Below are positions 1 through 5,819 of a stretch of DNA of 14,252 nt, in pieces (the first letter of the stretch is position 1; every line of letters starts with the position of its first letter). A program made the position numbers and the translations under genes. Below the pieces are notes generated by a model. It was given only the letters and a program-made list of their open reading frames with translations, was not told where the DNA came from and made no database searches. Location: NCBI GenBank assembly GCA_027334785.1, contig DAHWQF010000026.1, positions 1 through 14,252 on the forward strand, written 5' to 3'. The stretch comes from Acidimicrobiaceae bacterium (lineage in GTDB: Bacteria; Actinomycetota; Acidimicrobiia; Acidimicrobiales; Palsa-688).

Positions 1-72
1 CAGGCGGGCCAGGCCGTCGCGCACGGAGTGGGTGGTGTGCACGTGCAGGTGGGCGACTGCGCTCTTGCTCAT
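1..72 (-). CDS. dnaE: DNA polymerase III alpha subunit, DnaE type (N-terminal 24 codons only)
   Basis: Only the first 24 codons are in the window; the gene runs off the left edge. The ATG is at 72-70 and the peptide starts MSKSAVAHLHVHT, then THSVRDGLARL. HLHVHT followed by an S..DGLARL stretch is the N-terminal PHP motif of bacterial DnaE replicative polymerases, whose usual form is HLHVHTEYSLLDG. The family makes DNA from dNTPs on a primed template. It lies at the end of a minus-strand replication module (primase-helicase and zinc proteins upstream), which suggests a phage or mobile-element copy rather than the chromosomal dnaE; that is inference. The start is well supported by the 12-base element CCGGCATAGGTA, five bases upstream, shared with the primase-helicase gene. 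A stand-alone PHP phosphoesterase cannot be excluded from 24 residues. Confidence 0.72.
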   Translation of the reverse strand, partial: MSKSAVAHLHVHTTHSVRDGLARL

Positions 73-89
73 GTGTATACCTATGCCGG
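70..89 (-). promoter_or_regulatory. Start-associated element upstream of dnaE
   Basis: On the minus strand the 12-base core CCGGCATAGGTA (89-78) is followed by five bases and then ATGAG, the dnaE start. The AGGT inside the core can serve as a weak Shine-Dalgarno. The same core at the same five-base distance from an (A/G)TGAG start occurs three times before the primase-helicase gene, so this is a conserved initiation element and not a random RBS. Its TAG (83-81) is also the stop codon of a possible small upstream ORF. Confidence 0.75.
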
Positions 90-206
90 CAGGGCCAGGT
101 ACCCGCCGTAAAGGTAGGCCAACGCCTTGTTTGGGCCGGTGGCCGTCTCGGTAAACCCCCTTGCCTCAACAAGCCCCGGCACCGAGGTGCACCCCGGGAT
201 GTTCAA
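81..206 (-). CDS. Possible small protein of 41 aa between the 144-aa gene and dnaE
   Basis: This open frame starts at TTG (206-204), overlapping the TGA of the upstream gene as TTGA, and ends at TAG (83-81) inside the start-associated element before dnaE. The predicted peptide opens LNIPGCTSVPG and ends in a Tyr/Leu/Gly-rich stretch, NKALAYLYGGYLALPA. A shorter version could start at an internal GTG at codon 14. The frame fills the gap between two genes exactly, and stop/start overlap is common in phage operons. There is no clear ribosome-binding site and no recognised family. It may be only a leader that couples translation into dnaE. Confidence 0.35.
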   Translation of the reverse strand: MNIPGCTSVPGLVEARGFTETATGPNKALAYLYGGYLALPA

Positions 207-637
207 CCTGGGGTGTTCAGCCGCTCCCGCTCGCGGTCGTACCGGGCGATCTGGGCCCTGATGTCAGCCGGCAGGTGCTCACCGCACCAGCCGTAGGAGA
301 GCAACCGGACCGGGAGCTGGTGCCCGGCCCGGCACCACGAGAAGAACTGCACTTCCACGTTGGGGCTGGAGATCTCAGGCATAGCGCTGCCCTTGGTCTT
401 TACGACTTGGCCTACATGGCCAAGGAACCGCCAGGAGCCCAGGCTGGCGATCTCGCCCGTGCCGCAACTGATGCACACCCGCTGGGGAAAGTAGGACGGC
501 CCGTCGCTTTCTACGACGATGGGGTGTTCGCACGAGGAGCGGATCTCTTGTCGCAGTTCGGCTATACGCCGGGTGGCGTCGTCGCGGGCGGTGATGGCCC
601 GCCCGAGGTCACCGACGAGGGTCAATGTGTCAGTCAT
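203..637 (-). CDS. Cys-rich accessory/phage protein of 144 aa, function unknown
   Basis: I do not recognise a family. The start chosen is the ATG at 637-635 (MTDTLTLVGD), because AAAGGGG lies six bases upstream; an in-frame start at 676 would add 13 residues without a better site. Residues 8-33 form a charged helix, probably coiled coil (ITARDDATRRIAELRQEI). A candidate metal site follows: C36-x-H38 and C55-x-x-C58. Two more cysteines, C102 and C118, lie in the C-terminal half, and the tail is helical and Arg-rich. It sits between the zinc-ribbon protein and the polymerase in a one-way replication module, so a DNA-associated role is plausible but inferred. Small Cys-pair proteins of this kind are common in actinobacteriophage early regions. 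Confidence 0.68.
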   Translation of the reverse strand: MTDTLTLVGDLGRAITARDDATRRIAELRQEIRSSCEHPIVVESDGPSYFPQRVCISCGTGEIASLGSWRFLGHVGQVVKTKGSAMPEISSPNVEVQFFSWCRAGHQLPVRLLSYGWCGEHLPADIRAQIARYDRERERLNTPG

Positions 638-716
638 CGGGGCCCCTTTCTGGTTGCGAGTAGGCCTGGGAAGCAAAACCTCGCACTAATGTCGCCCAAC
701 CTTGTTTTTTCACCAT
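630..716 (-). CDS. Possible 28-aa ORF in the gap between the 208-aa and 144-aa genes
   Basis: A frame starting ATG (716-714), MVKKQGWATLVRGFAS, ends in TGA at 630 and overlaps the start of the next gene (GATGACTGA). No Shine-Dalgarno is visible before it. Its basic start and position in a 126-bp gap are compatible with a short coupled peptide. Nothing identifies it, and the stretch may simply be an untranslated leader. Confidence 0.22.
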   Translation of the reverse strand: MVKKQGWATLVRGFASQAYSQPERGPDD

Positions 717-763
717 GCGACGCTGCAGCAAACATGACTGGGACGAGCGCCTCATGTCTGGAT

Positions 764-1390
764 CTATGCCGCGAGCACACGGTGGTTGGTCGCCCGGCTT
801 TCGGTTGGCGGTGAGCTGGCCTCTTCCAGGCGCTGGGGCACACCTCCCATAGGGGCCCGCTTGGCTGGGCTGACCTTGACTGGCGCCCCTTGGCAGTGCA
901 GCTTCAGCTGGCACTTGCGCCACCAGGCCCCGGTCGTCGCCTCGAAGCGGTGGCACTCGGGGCAGATAGCCAGGGTCACCATTGGCTTCTTACCGTCGCG
1001 CCACGCTATGAGCCCGAGGAGCCCCGAGTGCTGCCGTAGGAGCAAGAGCTGCTCCTCGGTCAGGACGACGTGCGACGGCCAGCGCTCGAGCCCTGACCCG
1101 AGCTCACACCAGGTGCTCACCTTCGCCTCGCGCAGGACCGCCAGGCCGAGCGACACGGCTTGGCAATCAGGCGGGAGCGACGGGTCGGCAGCCAGCCCGG
1201 TTTCGCGGGGCGGCTTGACGGCCTTCGGCTTCGCTCGGGGCCGCTGCTTAGGCTCGACAGGAGCCTCCTTGTCGTCGTCGTCGTCGTCGTCAGCGCTGTG
1301 GCCGGCGCCCACTGAGCTCACACTGGGCGCTGATGTCGACCAGCCCGGCTCTTTGAACAGGGTGTCCACGGTGTAGTCACCTGCTCCCAT
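764..1390 (-). CDS. Zinc-ribbon-like accessory protein of 208 aa with an Asp run, function unknown
   Basis: No family is recognised. The start is ATG at 1390-1388; upstream is GGGGTACGCA, which shares GGTACG with the start-associated repeats but lacks their full core. Residues 1-62 look disordered: a Ser/Gly-rich stretch, seven Asp residues at 34-40 followed by Lys, then a Pro/Lys/Arg-rich basic segment. Residues 75-135 look folded, with a helical stretch TEEQLLLLRQ. A probable zinc ribbon follows, with C143-P-E-C146 and a second pair C160/C166 after a WWRKC segment. The C-terminal tail is basic. It lies 35 bases after the primase-helicase stop on the same strand, so the two are probably co-transcribed. 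A role in replication or transcription takeover is inference from the zinc site and context. Confidence 0.68.
   Translation of the reverse strand: MGAGDYTVDTLFKEPGWSTSAPSVSSVGAGHSADDDDDDDKEAPVEPKQRPRAKPKAVKPPRETGLAADPSLPPDCQAVSLGLAVLREAKVSTWCELGSGLERWPSHVVLTEEQLLLLRQHSGLLGLIAWRDGKKPMVTLAICPECHRFEATTGAWWRKCQLKLHCQGAPVKVSPAKRAPMGGVPQRLEEASSPPTESRATNHRVLAA
1271..1291. repeat. (GTC)7 trinucleotide repeat coding for an Asp run
   Basis: Seven perfect GTC units on the plus strand read as GAC codons on the minus strand and give the poly-Asp segment of the 208-aa protein. Length changes here would keep the frame and only lengthen or shorten the acidic run. Confidence 0.85.
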
Positions 1391-1425
1391 TGCGTACCCC
1401 GTCGACGACGGCTGCGTTACGAGCT

Positions 1426-4113
1426 TTACAGGTCACCTTCGATGTCCTGTTCGTAGAGACCCGCCTCCTCGTAGGGGATCACGAGACAGCGGACTTGGGC
1501 TTGCCCAATCCTGAGCGGCCTCGTCAGCTTGGACGACGAATCTGAGAGAGATAGAGGTTTGAGGGCCTCCACCCAACCTTTGTTGGCCCCAGGGATGACA
1601 GCATGCACGTCGAGAGCGGCGACTTTCACCTTCTGGCCGTCGTGGTCGACCTCGGTGATTTTGCCGATGCGGGCTATCGGCCCGCGAGGCGCGCTGAGCG
1701 TCACCTTGCCGCTGGCGACCGCCGAGCGGATTGCTTCGAGCACGCGCTGGGCTGGGGCAAGGTTCTCGCCCATTGCGGACATTGTGTGATGGCGTAGGGC
1801 GCTCCTGATCGCCTCGCCCCCTTCGGTAAGGAGCGATGTCCTCTGCTCGATGTCTATTACGCCCATTTCTTGGGCGTAGCTCATCCACAGCTTGAGGCCG
1901 ATCATCAGCCCGGCGGCCACCCGGAGGGCGCGCGGGGTGGCGTTGGGGGCCTCGGCCTTCAACCAGCCGAGGTACCCCGAGTCGTCGTGCTCTCTCAGGT
2001 GGTCGAGGTACTTCTCGGTGTCGGCCCTCCCCTGGTAGCCCCCACGCCACTTTTCCATGTGCAGGATTGCTGGCATATTCTCGGTGTTGCTGGGCCCGTA
2101 CTTGAAGTGCCTGGCGAGAGCGACGAGGTAACGCCCATAGGCCATACGGAACAGCCCGTCGTCGCCAGGGCGGGTGAAGCTGGTAAAGCAGTCCGGTAGG
2201 AAGGTGCTCTCCCTGGTCACAGGGATCACGAGCGTCCTGTCCAGCCCCGAGTCCTGCACAGACGGGAGCTGCTCGAAGCTCATGAGCGCCAAAGGGTGTG
2301 ACTCGTTGACGTTGCCCTGGACGACTTGCGAGTTGACGATACGGGCGCGCCCCTTCGACGGTGACCCGTGCGCCCGCCGCAGCACGAGGTCGATTGTCTT
2401 GGACTGCCTGGCCCGCTCCCGTTCGTCGTACTCGGGGTGGAAGTCGTCGATGAGGACGAAGGAGTGGTTGTGGCCGACCAGGGCGAGGTCGATGTAGTTC
2501 GACGTGTCGTCGGCTGTCGTCATGGGCGAGCCTTTGTAACTGAACTTCTCCGACAGGAATGAGGTGGCTGTTTGCAGGAGGCCCGACTTGCCGGCCGACT
2601 TCTCGCCGAGCAGGGAGACGGACGCCTTGGGCAGTAGGCCGGTGGGCGCTAGCCCGATGGCCCCGAGTAGCGCCCACCATGGCGTCGGGTCGGCCAGCAG
2701 GCGCAGGTTGTCGATAGACGCCTTGATCCCCTTGAGGACCTTACGCCTGGGGTACTGGTGTGGGTCCTCGAAGTCGATGTGGGCGCTGCGCCCAGGCATC
2801 CGGGCCCTTATCTCGAAGAAAGAGCTGTCCGGGCCTATGGCGCCGCCATTATGCATGTAGACCCAGACGTCTTCGGGCTCGTAGTAGAGCCACCCGAGCC
2901 GCGAGCGGGCAGTCTGGTGCTCGGTCTCGTCACTCCGGCAACGCCTGATGGCATTGGCCACCTCGACCTGTTTGCCCTGGCTCGTCGGCCGCTCGACGTG
3001 GGTCGCCATATGGGTGGCGTCCAGCAGGGCGTCGATGTTGGAGAGCTTGTCGTTCTGGACGGTGACGATGGTGGAGACGATCTTCGGGCCGCCGGTTGAG
3101 CTGCTCGCCCCGTCGTCCTCGCCGAGGTCCTCGTCATCGGCGTCGACGGCTGGCAGAGCGATCTCCACGTCGAGCAGCGACGAAAGATTGCTGTCGGAGT
3201 CCTCGTCGAGCATGGCGACGTCGTGCACGATGCGCCCCGCAGCGCCCATGACGACCGTCTCGGCGCCGTCGTCATCGTCCGACAGGCGCAGGGTCAGGCC
3301 CCGCTCCATGTCGCAGTAGAGCTTGTCCCCGCCCTTGTGCGCCCCAGAGGCTTTGGCGGCCGGCTTGCGCCCGAGCTTGACGCTGGCGCTGTCGAGGATG
3401 CTGGCGAACGATCCTCTGCGTTGGGCTTCGCTGTGGAGCGAGCCCCCGAGAACGTCGTCGAGCCCAACCGTCCGAGTACCGGGGACACAGGCGAAGCGCA
3501 CGGCCTTGGCGCCGAGGGTGCCAAGGCCCTTGGAGAGCTCGCTCGCTGCCGTCCACACGGCTGCGTTGGTGCGGTAGTCGGCGTCGAACACAATAACGAC
3601 CACCTCGGCTGTGTCCAGGCCAAGGCGGGCGAGGTCGGGATGGGGCAGTCCGTCCACGCGCCAGTTCTGGCAACCCTGGAGCCCGACGATGAGGGTGTCG
3701 TCGGGGCTGTGGTAGGTAGCTGTGAGGGCCTGTTTGGTCCCCTCCACGAAGGCGATGCGCCGGGCCTTGCCGACGCGCTCCGCCATCTGCGGGTGGACGG
3801 TGACGATGGAGCCGGTGCCGGAGGCTTGCAGGTACTTGGGAGCTCTCGGGCCCTCGAGCACGTCCGGGCGTAGCTGCCAGTGGACCTTCCCCTCGACGGT
3901 CCTGAGGGGGAACACCAGTCCGGGGAGGGCGCCAGTGTACCGGCGCAGCTCGTCGGGCAGGTCGTCGGCCACCTCGGCCGTGTAGCAGCCGAGGGTCTCG
4001 GCCCAGGCGGTGGGCACTGCCGAGCGCTCCAGTAGCTCGGCGTGCCTCGGGGCTATGTGCTTGTCGTTGCTCACAGCCGTACCTATGCCGGCTGGCTTCT
4101 CACTGTCGCTCAC
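1426..4113 (-). CDS. Phage/mobile-element primase-helicase type protein (DUF3854-like TOPRIM plus P-loop ATPase)
   Basis: The product is 895 aa from GTG 4113, or 882 aa from GTG 4074; both starts carry the same upstream element, so the true start is open. Residues 20-240 resemble DUF3854-type TOPRIM domains of phage and plasmid primases: an N-terminal IAPRHAELLERSAV segment, the TOPRIM glutamate in FVEG (E124), and an acidic DAD pair in VFDADY (D177, D179). Residues 250-340 form a linker rich in Asp and Ser. Residues 400-640 hold a P-loop ATPase like DUF927 helicase-type proteins: Walker A GEKSAGKS (503-510), Walker B FVLIDDF (552-558), and a likely arginine finger near GLDRT (R626). The last 250 residues are unassigned. 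The family makes primers and/or unwinds DNA at element origins. It heads the minus-strand module ending in dnaE. A DNA-packaging or transposition ATPase is less likely given the TOPRIM. Confidence 0.8.
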   Translation of the reverse strand: MSDSEKPAGIGTAVSNDKHIAPRHAELLERSAVPTAWAETLGCYTAEVADDLPDELRRYTGALPGLVFPLRTVEGKVHWQLRPDVLEGPRAPKYLQASGTGSIVTVHPQMAERVGKARRIAFVEGTKQALTATYHSPDDTLIVGLQGCQNWRVDGLPHPDLARLGLDTAEVVVIVFDADYRTNAAVWTAASELSKGLGTLGAKAVRFACVPGTRTVGLDDVLGGSLHSEAQRRGSFASILDSASVKLGRKPAAKASGAHKGGDKLYCDMERGLTLRLSDDDDGAETVVMGAAGRIVHDVAMLDEDSDSNLSSLLDVEIALPAVDADDEDLGEDDGASSSTGGPKIVSTIVTVQNDKLSNIDALLDATHMATHVERPTSQGKQVEVANAIRRCRSDETEHQTARSRLGWLYYEPEDVWVYMHNGGAIGPDSSFFEIRARMPGRSAHIDFEDPHQYPRRKVLKGIKASIDNLRLLADPTPWWALLGAIGLAPTGLLPKASVSLLGEKSAGKSGLLQTATSFLSEKFSYKGSPMTTADDTSNYIDLALVGHNHSFVLIDDFHPEYDERERARQSKTIDLVLRRAHGSPSKGRARIVNSQVVQGNVNESHPLALMSFEQLPSVQDSGLDRTLVIPVTRESTFLPDCFTSFTRPGDDGLFRMAYGRYLVALARHFKYGPSNTENMPAILHMEKWRGGYQGRADTEKYLDHLREHDDSGYLGWLKAEAPNATPRALRVAAGLMIGLKLWMSYAQEMGVIDIEQRTSLLTEGGEAIRSALRHHTMSAMGENLAPAQRVLEAIRSAVASGKVTLSAPRGPIARIGKITEVDHDGQKVKVAALDVHAVIPGANKGWVEALKPLSLSDSSSKLTRPLRIGQAQVRCLVIPYEEAGLYEQDIEGDL

Positions 4114-4165
4114 GCTCGTACCTATGCCGGTTGGATCTTTCTCACAGCCGTACCTATGCCGGCTG
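4072..4165 (-). repeat. Three-copy array of start-associated elements upstream of the primase-helicase gene
   Basis: The core CCGGCATAGGTA occurs on the minus strand at 4091-4080, 4130-4119 and 4162-4151. Each is followed by five bases and a GTGAG start: GTG at 4074, 4113 and 4145. Copies 1 and 3 are identical over 24 bases (4071-4094 and 4142-4165). Copy 2 differs at a few bases. Copies 1 and 3 also form a dyad, CAGCCG and CGGCTG separated by nine bases. The starts at 4074 and 4113 are in frame with the primase-helicase; the 4145 start opens only seven codons and stops at the TAG in copy 2. Spacing is 39 and 32 bases. The array could control translation, be an operator, or act as origin iterons. 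Confidence 0.8.
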
Positions 4166-4220
4166 TGCCCACGTTGGCTGGGCCAGTTGGGCCGGGAGTG
4201 GGACTGGCGGCTAGACGGAT

Positions 4221-4442
4221 GTGCCGTCCGACCAGACCTCGAGCAAGACCGACAGGCAGCTTCAGGGCAGGAGCGCTATGGACCAGCTCGTTGGAGGCGG
4301 CCGAGAGCCCGGCCATCCGGCACGCTCGGTGGGGGCAGCCCTCTTAGATGGGGGCGACTGCTGCGGTCCGCTCCTTGCCGGCGAGCGCGCCGAGCACCAG
4401 GTCGACCAGTGCTTCGGGGACAGCAGTGCGCTCGTCGTTCAC
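4221..4442 (-). pseudogene. Decayed anti-sigma factor (zf-HC2/RskA-like N-terminal region), interrupted and truncated
   Basis: A GTG at 4442 overlaps the sigma factor stop (GTGA), the usual layout of a cotranscribed anti-sigma gene. The frame reads VNDERTAVPEALVDLVLGAL, then AGKERTAAVAPI and a TAA at 4346-4344. The same frame continues as EGCPHRACRMAGLSAAS, NELVHSAPALKLPVGLA and RGLVGRH. Anti-sigma N-termini usually read ..LGAL...ER..VEAHLxxCPxCRxELAxL, so homology runs through the stop. Removing three bases around the TAA (cc and a) and six more would restore HLEGCPACR. The zinc motif is thus broken, and the membrane segment and C-terminal domain are missing: recognisable sequence stops near 4221, just before the repeat array. 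A 32-aa peptide could still be made. I infer a pseudogene; sequencing errors could explain part of it. Confidence 0.6.
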
Positions 4443-4993
4443 TGGGCGCCGGCCTCCTCGAAAACGTCCCGCAGCTTCATGAGCCCGCGGCGGATCCTGG
4501 TCTTGGCCGTGCCGAGGGGGATCCCGAGGGCCTTGCTCACCTCGGCGGCGCTGTAGCCGTACACGGAGGCCAGCACGAGGCAGCGGGCCTGGTCGGGCGG
4601 CAGGGCGGAGAGCGCCTTCACGAGCCTGGCCCTCGTGTCCGCCAGCTCGGCCAGCTCGTCGGGAGCACGGCCCTCGCCGCGCAGGTCAAGCCACACTTCG
4701 TCGCCCGGCCCCCGGCAGTCGGCCCGACGCAGCCGCAGGAAGTCGATGGCCAGGTGGCGCGTAATGGTGAGCACCCAGGTCGGGACCGAGGCGAGGCGCC
4801 GGTCGAAGGCCGGGGCGTGGCGCCAGGCGCGCAAGAAGGCCTCCTGGGCGATGTCCTCGGCAGCCACGGGGTCGCCCACCATCGACAGGGCGAGGCCGTA
4901 CACCCTTTTCTGGTAGCGACGGACGAAGGTGACGGCGGCGTCCTCGTCGCCGACGGCCATGCCGGCCAAGAGCGCTTCGTCGCTCACTGCCAT
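4439..4993 (-). CDS. ECF-family RNA polymerase sigma factor (SigK-like)
   Basis: This 184-aa protein has the two-domain form of group 4 (ECF) sigma factors. The sigma-2 region spans about residues 20-90, with FVRRYQKRVYGLALSMVGD, then AEDIAQEAFLRAWRH (core-polymerase contact and -10 recognition) and TITRHLAIDFLR. The sigma-4 region spans about 122-178, with ALPPDQARCLVLASVYG, then the helix-turn-helix YSAAEVSKALGIPLGTAKTRIRRGLMKLR for -35 recognition. It directs RNA polymerase to a small regulon. Start: ATG 4993, with no clear Shine-Dalgarno, so a leaderless transcript is possible; GTG at 4987 is an alternative. Its stop overlaps the start of the decayed anti-sigma gene. If the anti-sigma is truly lost, this factor may be unrestrained or under other control. 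A four-helix membrane protein diverges from it 88 bases away. Confidence 0.9.
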   Translation of the reverse strand: MAVSDEALLAGMAVGDEDAAVTFVRRYQKRVYGLALSMVGDPVAAEDIAQEAFLRAWRHAPAFDRRLASVPTWVLTITRHLAIDFLRLRRADCRGPGDEVWLDLRGEGRAPDELAELADTRARLVKALSALPPDQARCLVLASVYGYSAAEVSKALGIPLGTAKTRIRRGLMKLRDVFEEAGAQ

Positions 4994-5081
4994 ATACGGA
5001 GAACTTACGTCTCAACTGGCCAAGTGGCTTCCCGCCGAGCCGAGCGAATCCCCCTCCGGCACGTGGACGTAACCCTGCACG

Positions 5082-5543
5082 ATGGGCCATGTCATGCCCG
5101 AGCGCCTTTCCCACGCCCCCAAGCGCCACCGCCCGCCAGCCCACAAGGGGCTCCGCTGGGCCGCCTACGTCCTCACCTGGGCCGGCTCGGGGTTGGTCGT
5201 CGTCTCGGCCGTCGTCCACTTCCACCTCTGGGACAGCGACGGCTACAGCCAGATACCGACCATCGGGCCGCTGTTTTTGATGCAGGCCGTGGTCGGCGCC
5301 GTCCTGGCCCTGGTGACGAGCATCTCGCGGCACTGGCTCCTGGCGCTGGCCGAAGCGGGCTTCGCCCTCGCCACGGTGGGAGGGTTCTTCCTCTCCGTCT
5401 ACTTGAAGCTCTTCGGCTGGCCGGCCAGCCTGAGCGAACCGTTCGCCACGCTCGCCTTGGGGGTCGAACTAGGTGCAGCGGTCCTGCTGGCGGCCGCCGG
5501 CGCCATCTTGCTCCGCGAGTGGCTCGGGGCTCGCGCCCGGTGA
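5082..5543 (+). CDS. Four-helix integral membrane protein, function unknown
   Basis: A 153-aa protein with four hydrophobic segments at about residues 25-46, 62-80, 84-107 and 121-146, a basic His/Arg-rich N-terminus and a short basic C-terminal tail. Conserved-looking features are HFHLW at 46-50, at the end of helix 1, and IPTIGPLF at 58-65, before helix 2. I recall similar small actinobacterial membrane proteins, without a known function. Starts at ATG 5082 and ATG 5094 are both possible; neither has a good Shine-Dalgarno. It is the only rightward gene between the sigma factor and thpR. It diverges from the sigma gene and could belong to its regulon, which is inference. Its 3' end lies in the 14-bp repeats and overlaps the tail of the convergent minus-strand frame. 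Confidence 0.75.
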   Translation: MGHVMPERLSHAPKRHRPPAHKGLRWAAYVLTWAGSGLVVVSAVVHFHLWDSDGYSQIPTIGPLFLMQAVVGAVLALVTSISRHWLLALAEAGFALATVGGFFLSVYLKLFGWPASLSEPFATLALGVELGAAVLLAAAGAILLREWLGARAR

Positions 5544-5818
5544 GGAGTGCCCGGTGAGGCGTGCCCGGTGAGGCGTGCCCGCAGCTCCCGCTCGCGCTCT
5601 TGCATAGCCCGGCGCCCTTCCTCGGTGGCAGCAGCCAGCGCCAGCCGCGCACCCTCCAGCTTGCCGAGAGCCGCCTCGCCGGCGGTCACTGCGTAGCGGG
5701 ACCCCGGGTGGCGCCGGAGGTAACGGCGGAGCCGCTTGCGGGCCTGGTACTCGAGCCAAGTAGAAGCACCGAGGCCCGTCACCAAGCCGAGGCCAGCCCA
5801 GGTCAGCCTTTTCAGCAC
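5399..5818 (-). CDS. Small membrane-anchored protein of up to 139 aa, last gene of the operon
   Basis: GTG at 5818 follows the upstream gene's TAG with one base between, so translation is probably coupled. The first 25 residues hold one hydrophobic segment (LTWAGLGLVTGLGAST), then a basic stretch with EYQARKRLRRYLRRH. Residues 40-82 look like an alanine-rich amphipathic or coiled-coil helix. The sequence from about residue 85 (TGHASPGTPHRAR) is encoded by 14-bp tandem repeats, and the rest lies antisense to the membrane protein gene. That C-terminal part is probably not ancestral: since 14 is not a multiple of three, a change in copy number changes the reading frame and the stop. No family is recognised. 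I am fairly sure of the N-terminal 80 residues and unsure of the end. Confidence 0.55.
   Translation of the reverse strand: MLKRLTWAGLGLVTGLGASTWLEYQARKRLRRYLRRHPGSRYAVTAGEAALGKLEGARLALAAATEEGRRAMQERERELRARLTGHASPGTPHRARAPSHSRSKMAPAAASRTAAPSSTPKASVANGSLRLAGQPKSFK
5536..5581. repeat. 14-bp tandem repeat, three copies, between convergent genes
   Basis: Units CCCGGTGAGGAGTG (5536-5549), CCCGGTGAGGCGTG (5550-5563) and CCCGGTGAGGCGTG (5564-5577) are followed by a partial CCCG. The plus-strand membrane protein ends at the TGA in unit 1, and each unit carries the same TGA. The period is not a multiple of three, so copy number sets the C-terminus of the minus-strand ORF. It coincides with the 3' ends of two converging transcription units. 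I see no clear rho-independent terminator here. Confidence 0.9.
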
Positions 5819-5819
5819 G

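Noticed and set aside
1268..1291. DDDDK at the end of the Asp run as an enterokinase-type processing site
   Set aside because: This is a chance product of a GTC microsatellite; no bacterial relevance.
1433..2680. A 415-codon minus-strand frame inside the primase-helicase gene
   Set aside because: It is an Arg/Pro-rich out-of-frame shadow; the overlapping frame has TOPRIM and Walker motifs and continuous coding character.
78..4162. Repeats of TACCTATGCCGG at both ends of the module as attachment sites (attL/attR)
   Set aside because: All four copies sit at the same fixed distance from start codons on the minus strand, and dnaE continues past the left copy, so a start-associated role fits better than integration ends.
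4071..4165. CRISPR array
   Set aside because: Only three copies, one imperfect, with short unequal spacing that includes coding starts, and no cas genes nearby.
4010..5557. A long open frame on the plus strand, 515 codons
   Set aside because: It runs antisense through the clearly real ECF sigma factor and has Arg/Pro/Gly-rich, low-complexity composition with no motif. Such frames are common opposite genes in high-GC DNA.
5530..5600. A bidirectional rho-independent terminator between the convergent genes
   Set aside because: The region is direct repeats, not a stable hairpin followed by a T-run; no convincing stem-loop was found.
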